A stretch of 64,000 nt of DNA from Spirometra erinaceieuropaei (GCA_902702965.1 CACRXP010000009.1:691533-755532), one strand, 5' to 3'; numbered from the stretch's first letter, positions 11,440 through 22,327 are shown. Numbers and translations are program-made. Notes: generated by a model from the sequence alone, not told the origin.

Positions 11440-11560
11440 ATCTAGTTGTCTATAAAGGAAATGAGGCGTTCACCGGGAGAGGTGTATTTGGGGTCTGACG
11501 TTTCGAGTAGTTGTTTCGTCTATCCATCTTCAGAGACTGGGAAGTCATGCGCACAGCTCT
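11440..11560 (-). mobile_element. PLE terminal fragment with hammerhead-like motif
   Basis: On the minus strand (11493-11537) the order is GTCT, CTGAAGA core, T, a bulged stem II (GATAG with CTACTC), GAAACGTC, then AGAC closing stem I perfectly. Position 7 of the core is known to be variable, so CTGAAGA is compatible with a hammerhead. This appears to be an isolated PLE end; no coding part is attached. Confidence 0.5.
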
Positions 11561-11744
11561 CCTTGTATGGCGCACTTTGTTTGGTGCGTGGCCCGCCAAT
11601 GGCGCCTGTGTGGCGGTTGCATCCGACCCACATGTCACCTTGACCCGAATTGCCCCCGCCCTCGTCAGCCGCGGAGATAGTTGACGGCCCTGATTGTCCC
11701 GCGCAATGACTGTCCCCCGTTAAGAAGGTTCGTAAAATGTTAGG

Positions 11745-11895
11745 GGGCGCTCACCGATCGTTCATACGGAACGGGTTCGAGGGAGTTCGAGCCTCGGGTG
11801 TTCCACACTTTGGGGTTGGGTATGGCTGACTGACGACGGCCAATAAGCCAGAAATGGCTGTTCTAGTCACCCTTGTCTCTGTCGGTAATAACATG
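11745..11895 (+). mobile_element. tRNA-derived SINE, rearranged copy
   Basis: Contains GGGCGCTCACCGATCG (tail, reversed), then GTTCGAGCCTCGGGTGTTCC and the GGGGTTGGGTATGGCTG body. The A-box part of the head is missing. Confidence 0.65.
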
Positions 11896-11929
11896 CTGCC
11901 AAGGTTCGTAAAGTCAGGTAGGAGGGGGA

Positions 11930-12716
11930 GGCAAATTGATGTGGCGGTTGACAGAGCAGTCGGTGGACATCCAAGCTTCTTGCACCTGCCTTGACGTATG
12001 ATCATCGCCCCTGCCCACAATCTCAACGTCCTCAAAGTTGAAGGTTTGTCCCATTTGCGGGGCATGGGTTGCTACCTCCAACTTTAGGTCCATCCCTTGC
12101 ATTCTGATCTTATTTCTGCGAGGTCTTCCCGTCCGATGCGCCGCAGCTTCCGACTTATGTTTATGTCGCACATCAGCTTATCGAGCTTCTGTATTGTCAT
12201 TCCTAGCGCGCTGTCTTACGCGCGAAGAGATAGAAATACAAAAGCTAAGGCTTGAACTATCCTCATAGTAATCGTTTCTTTGTGTTAAACTATGACTCTT
12301 GAATAATCTATTAACTTATTTACTGCCCATAGTGAATGGGGCCAATTTTTTGCTGAAAATTTTGAACTTATGATTTCAAAATAAAGCGACTTCTTCTTCT
12401 TCTCCTCTCTCTCCCTCTCTCTCTCTCAATCTTCGCACGGCCAGCTTATGCTCGTGTATTCGCGTTTGTAGCCCCAACGTAGTTGCACTTCCCGCAGTTG
12501 CATTGAAGTCCATAGACAACAGCCGACATCTCCTATTTAGGGATCGGGTCTTTAGGCCGCATCACTTGCCGGCGGATTGTTGAGTCGGGCTTGTGGGCAA
12601 CGCCTATTCCGAGCGGTGCGAGGGATCTAGCCACGGCTTCGGAGACCCCTTTCATGTACGGAATGCTCCGCCACGGTTTTGGTTGACTATGTCCTTCATC
12701 TCGCTCCTTTTGACGG
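11930..12716 (-). mobile_element. PLE fragment (family D), interrupted by a 260-bp insertion
   Basis: On the minus strand, PYMKGVSEAVARSLAPLGIG and GVAHKPDSTIRRQVMRPKDP at 12533-12700 are the PLE linker before the endonuclease. Nuclease residues (CNYVGATN...RIHEHKLAV) lie at 12425-12530. After an inserted segment (12182-12441) the tail continues as FNFEDVEIVGRGDDHTSRQV and SVNRHINLP. The reverse transcriptase is absent. Confidence 0.82.
12182..12441 (+). mobile_element. 260-bp insertion with 8-bp direct repeats (SINE-like)
   Basis: The segment is flanked by CAGCTTAT at 12174-12181 and 12442-12449 and splits the coding frame of the PLE fragment. It ends in AATAAAGCGACTTCTTCTTC and a CT-rich tract, so the + orientation looks like a short retroposon with a simple-sequence tail. 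No tRNA boxes are obvious, and the family is unknown. Confidence 0.6.
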
Positions 12717-12717
12717 T

Positions 12718-13502
12718 AACAATCGGGAGATGGCACCCAAAAAATCCGTTACCTAGAAATAATACCTTTACCAGTGAACTCAAACGCCTTCAGGCTATAT
12801 CAGCGGTTGCAGGCCTACTTTCACGCACTACTTGGACTTTCCCCGACGGTCTAACATGGGCTGGCCGAACGAACATCGCAGGCGGTCACATGGACGATGG
12901 TCGCTGTTACCCAACCTTCCGCATCGTTACACACGTACACCTGAATATACGACATACATTCGCATTATGGCAGTTTATTACAAAACAAAATCACTTTTAA
13001 ATAGGATGAGTCTGCACAACATGGGGCAGGAACAGTTCCAAGGCATCTGTCAAAGACATGACATTGAGGCCAAACCCAATACGATACTGTACTTCGTCTA
13101 TGTGAGCCCACACAACTCGACCACATACAGGGCCTCTCTCGTGGAGTTTCCTTTTCAGTCTACTCCAGTATGCCTCAATGGCATTGGTGTGCCCTCCGGT
13201 GGTAGGGTGTTTGAACTTCTTTGAGTGGTTTACAGAGAAATGTAGATAACCTTCTGAGAGAAGACGATTATACGCCTTCCACTCGTCCGTTACCACTGGG
13301 CTGTCTTTGGCGACCTATTTTGTAATAACGGAACGGGCAGCGGGCCAACTTCGATCATTCGTCTGTTCAAATAAGGCTTTCCATCGGCTGGTATCGTACA
13401 TCCCGACCAGCCACCACCTATAAGACCCATATTACCACCTGTCCCGTAAGACAGACTGCTTTGGTTAGGCTGGATTTTTTTGGGTGCCATCTCCCGATTG
13501 TT
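12718..13502 (-). mobile_element. Merlin-type DNA transposon relic
   Basis: The element is bounded by inverted repeats of about 30 bp: ATCGGGAGATGGCACCCAAA at 12722-12741 and its reverse complement near 13478-13497. Between them the minus strand encodes a transposase relic of the Merlin/IS1016 (ISXO2-like) superfamily. It lies in the intron before exon 13583 and adjoins a PLE fragment. Merlin elements are established in schistosomes and other flatworms. Frameshifts make this copy inactive. Confidence 0.85.
12997..13312 (-). pseudogene. Merlin transposase, C-terminal catalytic part
   Basis: The minus-strand reading gives VTDEWKAYNRLLSEGYLHFS, VNHSKKFKHPTTGGHTNAIE and AYWSRLKRKLHERG. These match the second D block (SDEWxAY), the VNHS...FxxPxTGxHTxxxE block and the WSxxKR segment of IS1595-like transposases; the E of HTNAIE corresponds to the third catalytic position. 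Upstream (13290-13530) the frame shifts and only PADGKPYLNRR-like debris remains, so the first catalytic D block cannot be confirmed. Confidence 0.85.
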
Positions 13503-13582
13503 TGACTTACCACCCGGGAATCGCATTTTCACTACCAGTTGTCTCTCTACAACTCACTACCCTGTTCGCTGTTGCCTTCTAG

Positions 13583-13828
13583 GGTGGCCACTTCGATCTA
13601 GCCGACCGGATGTTCCACAGCGTTGAGGAGGCCTGGCTCAGTGCCAGTCAGCACAACATGGCTGACGTGCGTGAACTTGTGCCCGAGTTCTTCTACCTGC
13701 CGGACTTTCTGGTGAATTCCAACAAGTTCGACCTCGGCTGCAAGCAGAATGGGACCCTGGTCGATGACGTCGTTCTGCCGCCATGGGCAAAGAATGACCC
13801 CCGCGAGTTCATTCGTGCCCATCGTGAG
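13583..13828 (+). CDS. WDFY3: WDFY3 exon: BEACH domain, middle part
   Basis: The acceptor GCCTTCTAG ends at 13582 and the donor GAG|GTAGGA follows 13828; the exon has 82 codons and is phase 0 at both ends. It encodes GGHFDLADRMFHSVEEAW, HNMADVRELVPEFFYLPDFL and NKFDLGCKQNGTLVDDVVLP followed by PPWAKNDPREFIRAHRE. These are signature BEACH segments and are nearly identical to vertebrate WDFY3. Confidence 0.98.
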
Positions 13829-14389
13829 GTAGGACGCTTTTGTTGGGAAGAAAAATAGAGACGGCATCTTTGGTGCAGTTGTATTTTCTGTGGAAGGTGT
13901 GATTCTTTGCTTTGTGTCTGTCCACGGAGTGTGACCGCGCGCGAATCGTGCCCGTTGTCATCCAACCTTCCCTGCTAAAGCTGGACAGGTAGCTGTCTGG
14001 TGGTGACTAAACGGACGGTTCACACATGGAACTTGTCTATTTTTTTTGAAACCATGGGCGAACAATGACCTGCGAGAGTTCAATCGTAGTAGGACTGACT
14101 CTTCTGTGTCTGGGCTTTTAGCAAGTATCTATGTCGAGAGTACGGTATAATATCTTTACCACATGGATTTCATACTACTCGTAGTACTACTTGTTTGTAG
14201 AATGAGTATTAAGTGGTTATTATATAGTAGTTGATTGTTTTCGACTCAGTTGTTCATTGAAATTTCGGTTCTGACCCTAAAAAGTCCTGTCCCGGAGATT
14301 TAACTTCAGATCCTGCAGTGAGTAATTTCTGAAATTATTCACTTGAATATATATGTATATATAGGCATGAAGATAGAAGGCTCGTCGGA

Positions 14390-15290
14390 AAAAAATCGAG
14401 TTGTGCTCGTGAATTTTCGAGCTGTTGACACCAACCCGTCTTCAGACGAAATAAACAGAGGAGAAAGTGAAATGGTCAGACCAAATTGGTTGGCGTGACA
14501 GGGCAGCCACTAATAGGTAAGCAACTAATGTATGAAAGGGGGATGGAGACATAATTAGGCTAGGGTCTGTGGTGGGGGAGGGAAGATTGAACTGTTGCGG
14601 CTCCCTGTGTTAGAAGGTAGGGGAGGAGCGAAGACGATTCAATGTGACTTCGGACGGTGAACTTAATTATCGTCGATCCGGCATGCGGGTAGAAGTCAGT
14701 GATCCAACGTAGAGGTGTTAGGGATTACGGTTGCGGTTCGCTGTGTCTGGGGTAGGGGGGGGGGGATGGCTAAATAGTCCGATTATACAGTGAGCCGAGT
14801 ACGCAGACCTCCGTAAGAAGCGTCCAGCTCGACATGGCGATTGATGCTACTTGTGTTAGGGTGCCAGGCTTCGAGGAATTCTCGGGCCTGCTTGGTGTTT
14901 GCCATGGCAACAATTTCAGTTCCTTCCCAATTGAAGCGATGGTCGCATTCAAGGGCGTGCACGAACACGAGGGACAAAGGGTCACGTCGGCCGATGGCTA
15001 GTTCATGTTCGTTTATACGTGTCCCAAGTCGTCGGCCTGTATGACCAACGTAGTCGTAAGAGCAGTTAGCACACGGAATTCGGTAGATGACATTGGTTTG
15101 CTGCTCTTTGGGTAAAGGATCTTTCACACGGAACAGTGTTGCGCGCAGGGAGGACGCTGGCTTGTGGGCAATGAAGATACCAAACCGGTTTAGTTGTCGG
15201 GCGATCGCCTCGGAAATACCCTGCATGTAGGGTAGAGAGTAGAATTTCCGTTGTTCGAGTCCCTCATTAGAACTAACGTCTTGTGGCTGT
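14390..15290 (-). mobile_element. PLE fragment (family C), endonuclease part and terminus
   Basis: On the minus strand, LPYMQGISEAIARQLNRFGI leads into NVIYRIPCANCSYDYVGHTG, TRINEHELAIGRRD and TSSINRHVELD, which is the PLE GIY-YIG endonuclease in one open frame (14783-15322). About 350 bp further 3' is a hammerhead-like terminus (14406-14450): TTCGT, CTGAAGA, a stem-loop, GAAAATTC, ACGAG. The reverse transcriptase part is missing. Confidence 0.85.
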
Positions 15291-15739
15291 CTCTGTTGTC
15301 TGAGACAATTGTCTCGAGTCACGAGTACAACTCGATTTTTTCCGACGAGCCTTCTATCTTCATCATATTATCTCGGAATGCACACTACCTCAACCATTCA
15401 ATATATAGGCATATTTTCTACCATCCTGAAAGTACAGGTACTGGCTAAAAACGTATACACGGGTTTTGCCGATGTTTTTGCTGCTGCAGGACGCAGCTGT
15501 GAAAAAATTGATGTCTCACTGGACCCTCTGGGTATGAATGCCGAACTAAGCGCCTTTTCGTTCCCCCTTCTTGATTTTTCTTAAACGATACGGTATCGGA
15601 TGGCATTTCAAGGCCTCTGTGCACCACCGTTCGCATTCGCATCGTTCGCGTTTCCCGAGTATATTGTTGTTGTTGTTTGTGAGTTCGTCTCTCACGCCAT
15701 TACCCATCCCCGCCTTCCCCCTCTTTGTCTGTTTGTCAG

Positions 15740-16112
15740 GCTCTCGAGAGTGAATACGTGTCAGCCAACCTGCACCACTGGATTGACCTCATATTTGGTT
15801 ACAAGCAGCGTGGCGCCCCCGCCGTACAGGCTGCCAATGTGTTCCATCATCTCTTCTATGAGGGCAATGTGGACATCTACGCCATCGACGATCCCGTCAA
15901 GCGGCGTGCTGTGGTAGGCTTCATCAATAACTTCGGCCAGATTCCGCGACAGATCTTTCGTAAGCCGCACCCCGCCAAGAAGGTTCCAGAGGTCGCTCTG
16001 CCCAGCTCACAAGCCGCCTACAGCGACCCAAAATACCTGGCTGGCAATTCGACCTCGGGTCTTTTCTTCCACAATCTCGGAACCCTGAAACCCTGCATGA
16101 GCACTATTAAGG
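15740..16112 (+). CDS. WDFY3: WDFY3 exon: end of BEACH domain and linker to WD40
   Basis: The acceptor GTTTGTCAG ends at 15739. The exon encodes [38 protein letters not shown] and [20 protein letters not shown], the conserved BEACH C-terminus. The linker [18 protein letters not shown] follows. The donor is GG|GTAAGC at 16112/16113, leaving phase 1; the G joins AG of exon 17787 to give Glu, as in vertebrates (VKEL). Reading on past the donor soon meets a stop near 16217, which supports the splice. Confidence 0.96.
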
Positions 16113-17349
16113 GTAAGCAGCTTGCCAAATTTAGAGACGATACTGAGCGATTTTTTGCGGTGCCTGCACGGTGGCCCGAACTCGATCGTCACTATGTTAT
16201 TTGGGGACTTGAAGCATAAACTTTCGTTATCCAGGCCAACCTGGGGGGGGGGTTGGACCAACTTTTTGTTCCACGCGCCAAGGACGATTTGAATCCCACG
16301 CGAGAAAGGACGCAGTATGCGACCCGCGTTTGCATATTACTTTTTACTGCCTACTGACTGCCGCGAAAGTAGTGTTGTTCAATTTGGGAACACTGGTTGC
16401 CTTTGTTCAAGGTATCATAAGTTTGTGCTTAACTGGCATTATTCCGTATCACTTTCTAGTTGGTATACGTGCTAATTTGGCATACTTTGCCTTTGCTGGC
16501 CACTTTGGCGGCTTCCCTTTGTTGCATCGTTACGTGTCGTTGGGCCATCGTCCACACTTTACTCTTATAGGGTTCGCCAACGTCATTCGTTCTTGAGTTT
16601 TTTTCATTGGCTATTTTGCTGACTTGATTTCCGAACTTGGCGTCTTATTGTGCAGGCGCTATATTTAGCTTCGTTTAGCTTTTTGGTGTTAAATTTCGCC
16701 AGTATTCAATTTTCCGGGTCGTTTTCGAGGTCATTCAAGCATCCATTTGAACCGTCTCACGGAATTAGGACATTTTTCTAGGACTCCACTTTTTTTTCAG
16801 CGCCCTCTTCCCCATCCATTAGCCCATCCGTATAACCCCTACTTACACCGGTCCCGTAAGATACGATGACCTATCCTCTGCATTTTGGATGCGGTCGCAT
16901 ATTGCGTGGTTGCGCCCATGCCAATGGCTGAATCATGGACGAGCCATTCCAGTCTGCCTTTACAATAAATAATCAAACACACACCCTAAAACTTCTACGA
17001 CACGCTAAACGTTGTAGCCTTGAAGGTTACTAGATGACGGGCAACTCGGCCCTTCAAGGAACTTAGGGTCACGCCAAAATTGCTTCCTTTCAATATGAGC
17101 CTTATGGCAGCTCTATTTGTCAAGAAATCTCAAGACCCTTTTGCCCGCGGTCAGGTTTGTTGACGTATAAAGACCACCGTAACGGTAAGTCACCGACTAC
17201 GATGGGCCAACGACCATCTAGATCTGAAGCAATGCATCCCGTCTTCAGAAGACCAATCGGCGAGCTCATATGTCACTTGGATAAATCCTCGTGGGGTCAT
17301 TATATTCGCCATTGGAAGGGGGATGTTAAGATAAATCGAGCAATTATCC

Positions 17350-17660
17350 CAGTGACAGTGAGCCAATTTGCCGAGCAATCGTCACACCAGCATCCGGCAT
17401 GGATGACGAAATCACGGCCATTAACGACTCGGACGCGGACTGACAAGCCACCACCGCATCAATTACGACCTCAGCGGTGATTGCGAGAGTCATTAAGTAC
17501 AGTACGCATATGGTCCCACGGCAGCCATGTGCTATAAATACTGCACTCATTGTGCCACAATGACCCTTATCTGCGACTGTCTCTGATGATGGATTCGAGT
17601 GAGAATCCGAAACGTCAGGCCAATAAACTCCTTTTTCCAGTGATCACATCTTCCTCTTCT
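17350..17660 (+). mobile_element. PLE family A 3' terminal fragment
   Basis: This matches the last 80 codons of the 3235-5845 element, in the opposite orientation, and continues through a hammerhead-like motif (17578-17621) into the AATAAA-containing end that stops near CTTCCTCTTCTG. It is 5'-truncated and sits in the intron before exon 17787. Confidence 0.85.
17578..17621 (+). ncRNA. Hammerhead ribozyme-like motif
   Basis: Order of parts: TGTCT, CTGATGA, T, GGATTC-GAGTGA-GAATCC, GAAA, CGTC, AGGCC. All core bases match the hammerhead consensus CUGANGA...GAAA...UH; stem II is 6 bp, stem I is 4 bp with one G-U pair, and stem III is reduced to ACGT. Confidence 0.75.
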
Positions 17661-17786
17661 GTAGTCAGATGTGCTCATTACAACAATGCCTTTTCCTTTA
17701 TCTGTCTTGGTTCCCGAGGCGTTGACTGTCTCTCTTGCATTAACTTTTAAAGCAACCAGAATGTGCCCGCTTTATTCCTCCAACAG

Positions 17787-18268
17787 AGCTGCGACACGCA
17801 GTCGGACAGATACTGCAGTTGGATCCGGGCACCGGGAGGGGTTCGGGGGGCGGTCCTGGCCAGCAGAACCCCGGCCATACGGGACTCAGTCTCGCCGGCT
17901 CGATCCTACCTGGTGGTATTTTCAGTTCCTCCACCTCCGCCGCCAACAGCTCTTCTACCGCCGCCGGCGGTGGCGCCAACTCGAATTCGAACTACGTCGG
18001 CATTTCTCCCGAGTCCACTAGCCTAATCAGTGGCGGTCCCATTGTCGTGGTTGAACAGAATAAGGTGTTACTGCCACCCACATTCACCCGTTCTCTCGCC
18101 TGGGGCTTCCCAGATGACAGTTTTCGCATTTGCAGTCTGGCGGACGGTAGGGAGAAGGTGCTGCAGGTGTTTGAGACCGTTAGTGCCAGCCGTGTACTGT
18201 GCGCTGTCGCGCCCAATGCTTCCACAATAATCACGGCTGGTCTCAACTCCGCTATCAAAGTCTGGCAG
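17787..18268 (+). CDS. WDFY3: WDFY3 exon: WD40 region start
   Basis: The acceptor CTCCAACAG ends at 17786 and the donor CAG|GTATTT follows 18268. It starts with AG, completing the Glu codon, then LRHAVGQILQLD. A Gly/Ser-rich insert of about 60 residues (PGTGRGSGGGPG through SSTAAGGGANSN) is absent from vertebrate WDFY3. The conserved VVVEQNKVLLPPTFTRSLAW follows, then GFPDDSFRICSLADGREKVL and a first WD-like blade ending IITAGLNSAIKVWQ. The long reading frame continuing past 18268 runs into an assembly gap and is not coding. Confidence 0.95.
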
Positions 18269-18390
18269 GTATTTTGGCTCTGCTTCCTCTCTTTTCCCTC
18301 TGAATATTGCCCTCTTATTGCCCGATGTGCCTTCTTATTCCATTTTCATTTGGCCGCCAGCCGTCGTTATCCCTTACTCCTCCTCCTACT

Positions 18391-18629
18391 NNNNNNNNNN
18401 NNNNNNNNNNNNNNNNNNNNNNNNNNNNNNNNNNNNNNNNNNNNNNNNNNNNNNNNNNNNNNNNNNNNNNNNNNNNNNNNNNNNNNNNNNNNNNNNNNNN
18501 NNNNNNNNNNNNNNNNNNNNNNNNNNNNNNNNNNNNNNNNNNNNNNNNNNNNNNNNNNNNNNNNNNNNNNNNNNNNNNNNNNNNNNNNNNNNNNNNNNNN
18601 NNNNNNNNNNNNNNNNNNNNNNNNNNNNN
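18391..18629. other. Assembly gap (239 N)
   Basis: A run of undetermined bases inside a CT-rich stretch of the intron between exons 17787-18268 and 19058-19471. The flanks (TCCTCCTCCTACT and TCCTCCTCTTCTTC) suggest a collapsed pyrimidine microsatellite. Confidence 0.99.
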
Positions 18630-19057
18630 TCCTCCTCTTCTTCTTCTTCTTCTTCCTCTTTTTCTTCTTCCTCTTCCCCCGCGCCTCCATGTCCTCACCC
18701 TGCCTTTCCTCCCCCTTCCGACCTACCCTTTTTCATCCTTCTCCTCTTCACCCTCCCCATCACCCTCCCTTTCCATCTACATCTCCCATGTCATCCCCCA
18801 CGTCTTTGTCCTCCCTCCTCCCCTCCTCCCTCCCTCCTTTCCCAGCGCAAAATCCGCCTCGCCTGTATCTTGTTCCCCTCTTCCTTGCGCACTTTCTCCC
18901 TGGCGGGGGTTGCTGCACACACCGATTGGGTCGTCTGCGGCTGTGAATCCCTCGTCCACACTCCTCCATGTTTCCTCTCACTTTGTTAATTATTTCGATC
19001 CTCCCTATGCCCCACCAGCACTCGTTAATGTATCTTTTCTTCTGTGGCACCCCCTAG

Positions 19058-19471
19058 CTTCGTGGCCCAACCAGCGAGCAAGGCAAGCCCTTCTCTCCGG
19101 TCGATCGCAATTCGGAGTCTGCTGTGGGAGTCTTCTCCACCACGCCCTCATGCCTGCGTCCTCTGGGCAGTCTCTACGGCCACACGGATGTTGTCACCTG
19201 TTTGGCGGCCTCCGAGGGCTTCAACATGATTGTCAGTGGCAGCCGGGACTGCACTTGCATAATGTGGGATCTACGCTACCTCATCTTTCTGCGCCAGCTG
19301 GGCACCTACAGGGCGCCAGTAGCAGCCATCTGCATCAGTGAGGCCTCCGGTGACATCGCGGTCTGCGCGGGCTCCTATCTACACCTGTGGAACATCTCTG
19401 GAGAACCGATTGCCTCGCTCAATACCACTCCCGACCAGAGCAATCAAATATTCTGCGTGTCCATGAGCACT
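19058..19471 (+). CDS. WDFY3: WDFY3 exon: WD40 repeats
   Basis: The acceptor CACCCCCTAG ends at 19057 and the donor ACT|GTAAGT follows 19471; the exon has 138 codons and is phase 0 at both ends. After a variable linker it encodes two WD repeats. The first is LYGHTDVVTCLAAS with MIVSGSRDCTCIMWDLRYL. The second is YRAPVAAICISEASGDIAVC with AGSYLHLWNISGEPIASLNT. The GH...SGSRDxTCIxWDL pattern is a canonical WD40 blade and aligns with vertebrate WDFY3 (GHTDTVTC...SGSRDRTCIIWDL). Confidence 0.96.
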
Positions 19472-19892
19472 GTAAGTGGTGCGACCTGTTTTGGTTTCTA
19501 CAGCCCCCTACCTGTGTTTAGGTACACCGGTGATCTAGCGTGCGCAATGTTGCCCTGACTATCAGGTTTTTTAGGCCATTCATGAGTGTCGATGGGTGTG
19601 GTCCCTAAACTCTCAAGCAAATCGATCGCTAGCTTGGCTTAGCAGCCAATTTCAGACGGTAGTTCACCCATTGGAAAGCGACGAGGACCAATCCTATCCC
19701 CCGAGGGAATGCTACCTTACACGCTCAGTCACATAGCCGGCCACGTAAATTACATGTCTATACTACTTGCGACATGTGAGTAGACGTTCATGTTTCACCT
19801 TTTTCGAATAGCAGGCAGCTGGCTGCTTTTCGCATGCAATTATGTGAACAGTCTCTCTTCCAATTTTACACTTATCGGCGCTTTTTATTAGA

Positions 19893-19955
19893 CAGTCTGT
19901 AACCAATAGGGAGTTCGAAGGCGTTCGCCTATCGTTCCCTTAACAAAACTGAACT
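19893..19955. repeat. Dispersed repeat, copy of 9709-9772
   Basis: Shares GTAACCAATAGGGAGTTC and GTTCCCTTAA with the copy at 9709-9772. Non-coding; family unknown. Confidence 0.6.
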
Positions 19956-20189
19956 GGACTGACGGTACCTCACCCGATCGAAAACGACGAGGACCAGTCC
20001 TATCCCGCCCCACCCCCCCCCCCGGAGGTATGCTGCCTTGCACAGGCATTAGATTTTAATTAGGGATACGGCGCAGCGCTGATCGCACCTTTCCTTACAC
20101 GCACCGCATCCCACCGGCATAATTAGATCTGTGGTGCCTAGACAGTGGGAGTCTGTACTCAGAGCCCTAAAACCATCCGACCAAATCTC

Positions 20190-20580
20190 GAGTTGTACGG
20201 AAAGACAGAAGTCGCCAGAATAAGGGGTTTGCTGTATACAGAACCCTGAGCTGTCCTCTCAGGCAGCAGTGGTCGCAGGTGAAGCAAGGGCTGGCGTTGA
20301 CTGTGTCCAGTCAATGCCCGAGAGTTAGTGAAACAGTGGTGGCAGCCGCTTTGTAGGTTTGTGGACGGAGCGCAAGTGGTGTTCAGTCGGTGTGTGTTGC
20401 ATTTGCTGAGGGGAGTGGTGCGTTCAAGTGGCACATGGGCAGCGGCGACTCTGCGGGCGCGCGTGTCTTCTGGTCAGAGTTTCTGGAACCGCCCACTGAG
20501 AGGGCGAATGACCTTGACGTAACGTGGCCTTGAACAGGGCCACCAGACATGGCCATGATGGCTCTAAGCAACAGATCCAA
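20190..20580 (+). repeat. Dispersed repeat family X, copy 1
   Basis: A GC-rich segment shared with 55535-55990 and 60580-61030. Common blocks are ACAGAACCC-GAGCTGTCCTCTCAGG, GGCGTTGACTGTGTCCAGTC, ACAGTGGTGGCAGCCGCTTT, GTTCAAGTGGC-CATGGGCAGC and GACCTTGA...CAGGGCCACCAGAC near the end. No conserved open frame is seen in the three copies, so it is probably a non-autonomous element or a fragment of a larger one. Confidence 0.75.
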
Positions 20581-21124
20581 CCGACCGGGAAGAAGATCAA
20601 GCGCGGTGACTGGGTAGGCACACGCATACTTGACCCCGGCTTAGGCCTGTCTCACCAGTGCCGCTCGTCCAAATGGCCCCTAGGGGTAGGAGGTAACCAC
20701 GTAGCTACCACGCAGGTTTCCTTACGCGGTAACTTCGTGAGGGGAGGGAGGGGAGGGCGGGGCTTGACCGCTGGTGTACTCTGCAGCAGTCTACTCTAGT
20801 CAGAAGTATTGCGGGGAATCAGTAGGTCTCGTATGCTCGCTATGACCTTTATTCCGTTCTCGTCAGGACACTACTACATGACTCTGAGTCACTATTTTCC
20901 GACTTTGATATTCTCATGTAATGACTCAAGTTGTTATCAGTTAATATTGTTCCCTATTAGGTCCCAGGACTTCATAAGCCTTCGAGACCTGATGCATTTC
21001 ACAGTTGGGCGCCGTGCTAACTTGCTGAACTGGCGTTACAGTCGCATCGAGACTGGGGTCGATGCTTGGATTGTTAATGACGATGATAATGCTGGTTACT
21101 ATCATTGTTCTGATTATTATTATT

Positions 21125-21134
21125 GTAGTAGTAA

Positions 21135-21204
<70 letters not shown>
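21125..21204. repeat. (TAG)n microsatellite
   Basis: About 24 TAG units just upstream of exon 21299-21451. Apparent poly-Ser, poly-Val and poly-Tyr reading frames here are products of the repeat. Confidence 0.95.
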
Positions 21205-21205
<1 letters not shown>

Positions 21206-21298
21206 TGGTGTCTGTGGTGTAGCTACCAGTGCCGACAAAGTACCATTTTTGCATGTGGATGCTAACTGAGTTTGAACGAATTCTTTTTGACCCCCCAG

Positions 21299-21451
21299 CT
21301 CTGCGACTGGGACCCCGATCACGTTATCATAACTGGAGGATCTGACGGCGTTGTACGTATGTGGGGCTTGGACTACGTCCGTGAAGGGTCGGAGTCGGCG
21401 GATGCCTCAGAACCATCTACTGGAAATGTCGCGGTTTCTGGCACTGCCAAG
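21299..21451 (+). CDS. WDFY3: WDFY3 exon: WD40 blade
   Basis: The acceptor GACCCCCCAG ends at 21298 and the donor AAG|GTAGAT follows 21451; the exon has 51 codons and is phase 0. It encodes LCDWDPDHVIITGGSDGVVR then MWGLDYVREG, matching the vertebrate NVIVTGHSDGVVRFWRMEFL blade, then an acidic low-complexity tail. Vertebrate WDFY3 has a long variable linker after this point; only one candidate small exon (22630-22678) was found for it here. Confidence 0.95.
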
Positions 21452-22322
21452 GTAGATTGCACTTTTAAGAGGGAGACATTTCTCCTGTGTTTTCTCCTCC
21501 CCTCACGCGAGAGCCGATTTACTTTCTCCTTCTATAGTCGTATTGACTAAAAAAAGTTAACAGTTGCCTTGGAACAGCCTCCCCATGATTATATATCTTT
21601 TGAATTGTCGACTGAAGAAGCGATCCTCACTTTGAAGTACTCTATGAGAAGAATTTGCGTTCAAATGTTAAATGATTCACAGTATCGACGGTACGAGTAC
21701 AGGCTGTCTTCCTCTCCAAGAGACTCGGCTCCTCACTGGGTCTCCCAGCGTTCCTCAAATGCGTCCTCTGCTTGAGTTATGCTAAAAAATCCACCTGTAC
21801 AAGCTATTTTGCACGGTTGGTTCGTGATTTGAGTGGACCTTTGCTCGTTGATTGCCCCAGGATCTAAGATGCCTACGATGCTTTATTTCCTTTCAGCACG
21901 ATTTAATGAGGTGGCAGGAAGATTTCTTTTGCATTTTCTGAAAACGTGACTGGCTCCAACGCATCTGACTGTCTAAACTTTTGTTTATTATTGAAATCTT
22001 CTGAACGGTCTTTGAACAACGTTGTATTACGTTGTCCCTGTTTCATGTAGTCCTGCTTTCTTGGAGGTGGGCCTTAAGATGTAGTTGAGGATTTTCTGGA
22101 CTTTTTACAACCGTTGCATCAAATGGAAGTATGTTTACTATTTCGGTAGTATAACTACCATGCCTTTGGTTTTCTTATCTTGAAACAGCCTCCAGGTTCG
22201 TATAAAGACGCCAGTGAGTAACTAGCGCGCATGGGCTCACGACCCTGAGCTGAAGCACGACAACAATCCTCCATTGCCCTATATCTATCTATCAGTCTAC
22301 CTCCCTAATTCCGTCGTCTTCC

Positions 22323-22327
<5 letters not shown>

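Noticed and set aside
17819..18946. 375-codon frame running across the N gap
   Set aside because: Only the part to 18268 is coding; beyond it the GT donor, the gap and pyrimidine repeats make the frame artificial.
18307..19341. Other long frames through 18391-18629
   Set aside because: They consist mainly of undetermined bases and CT-rich repeat.
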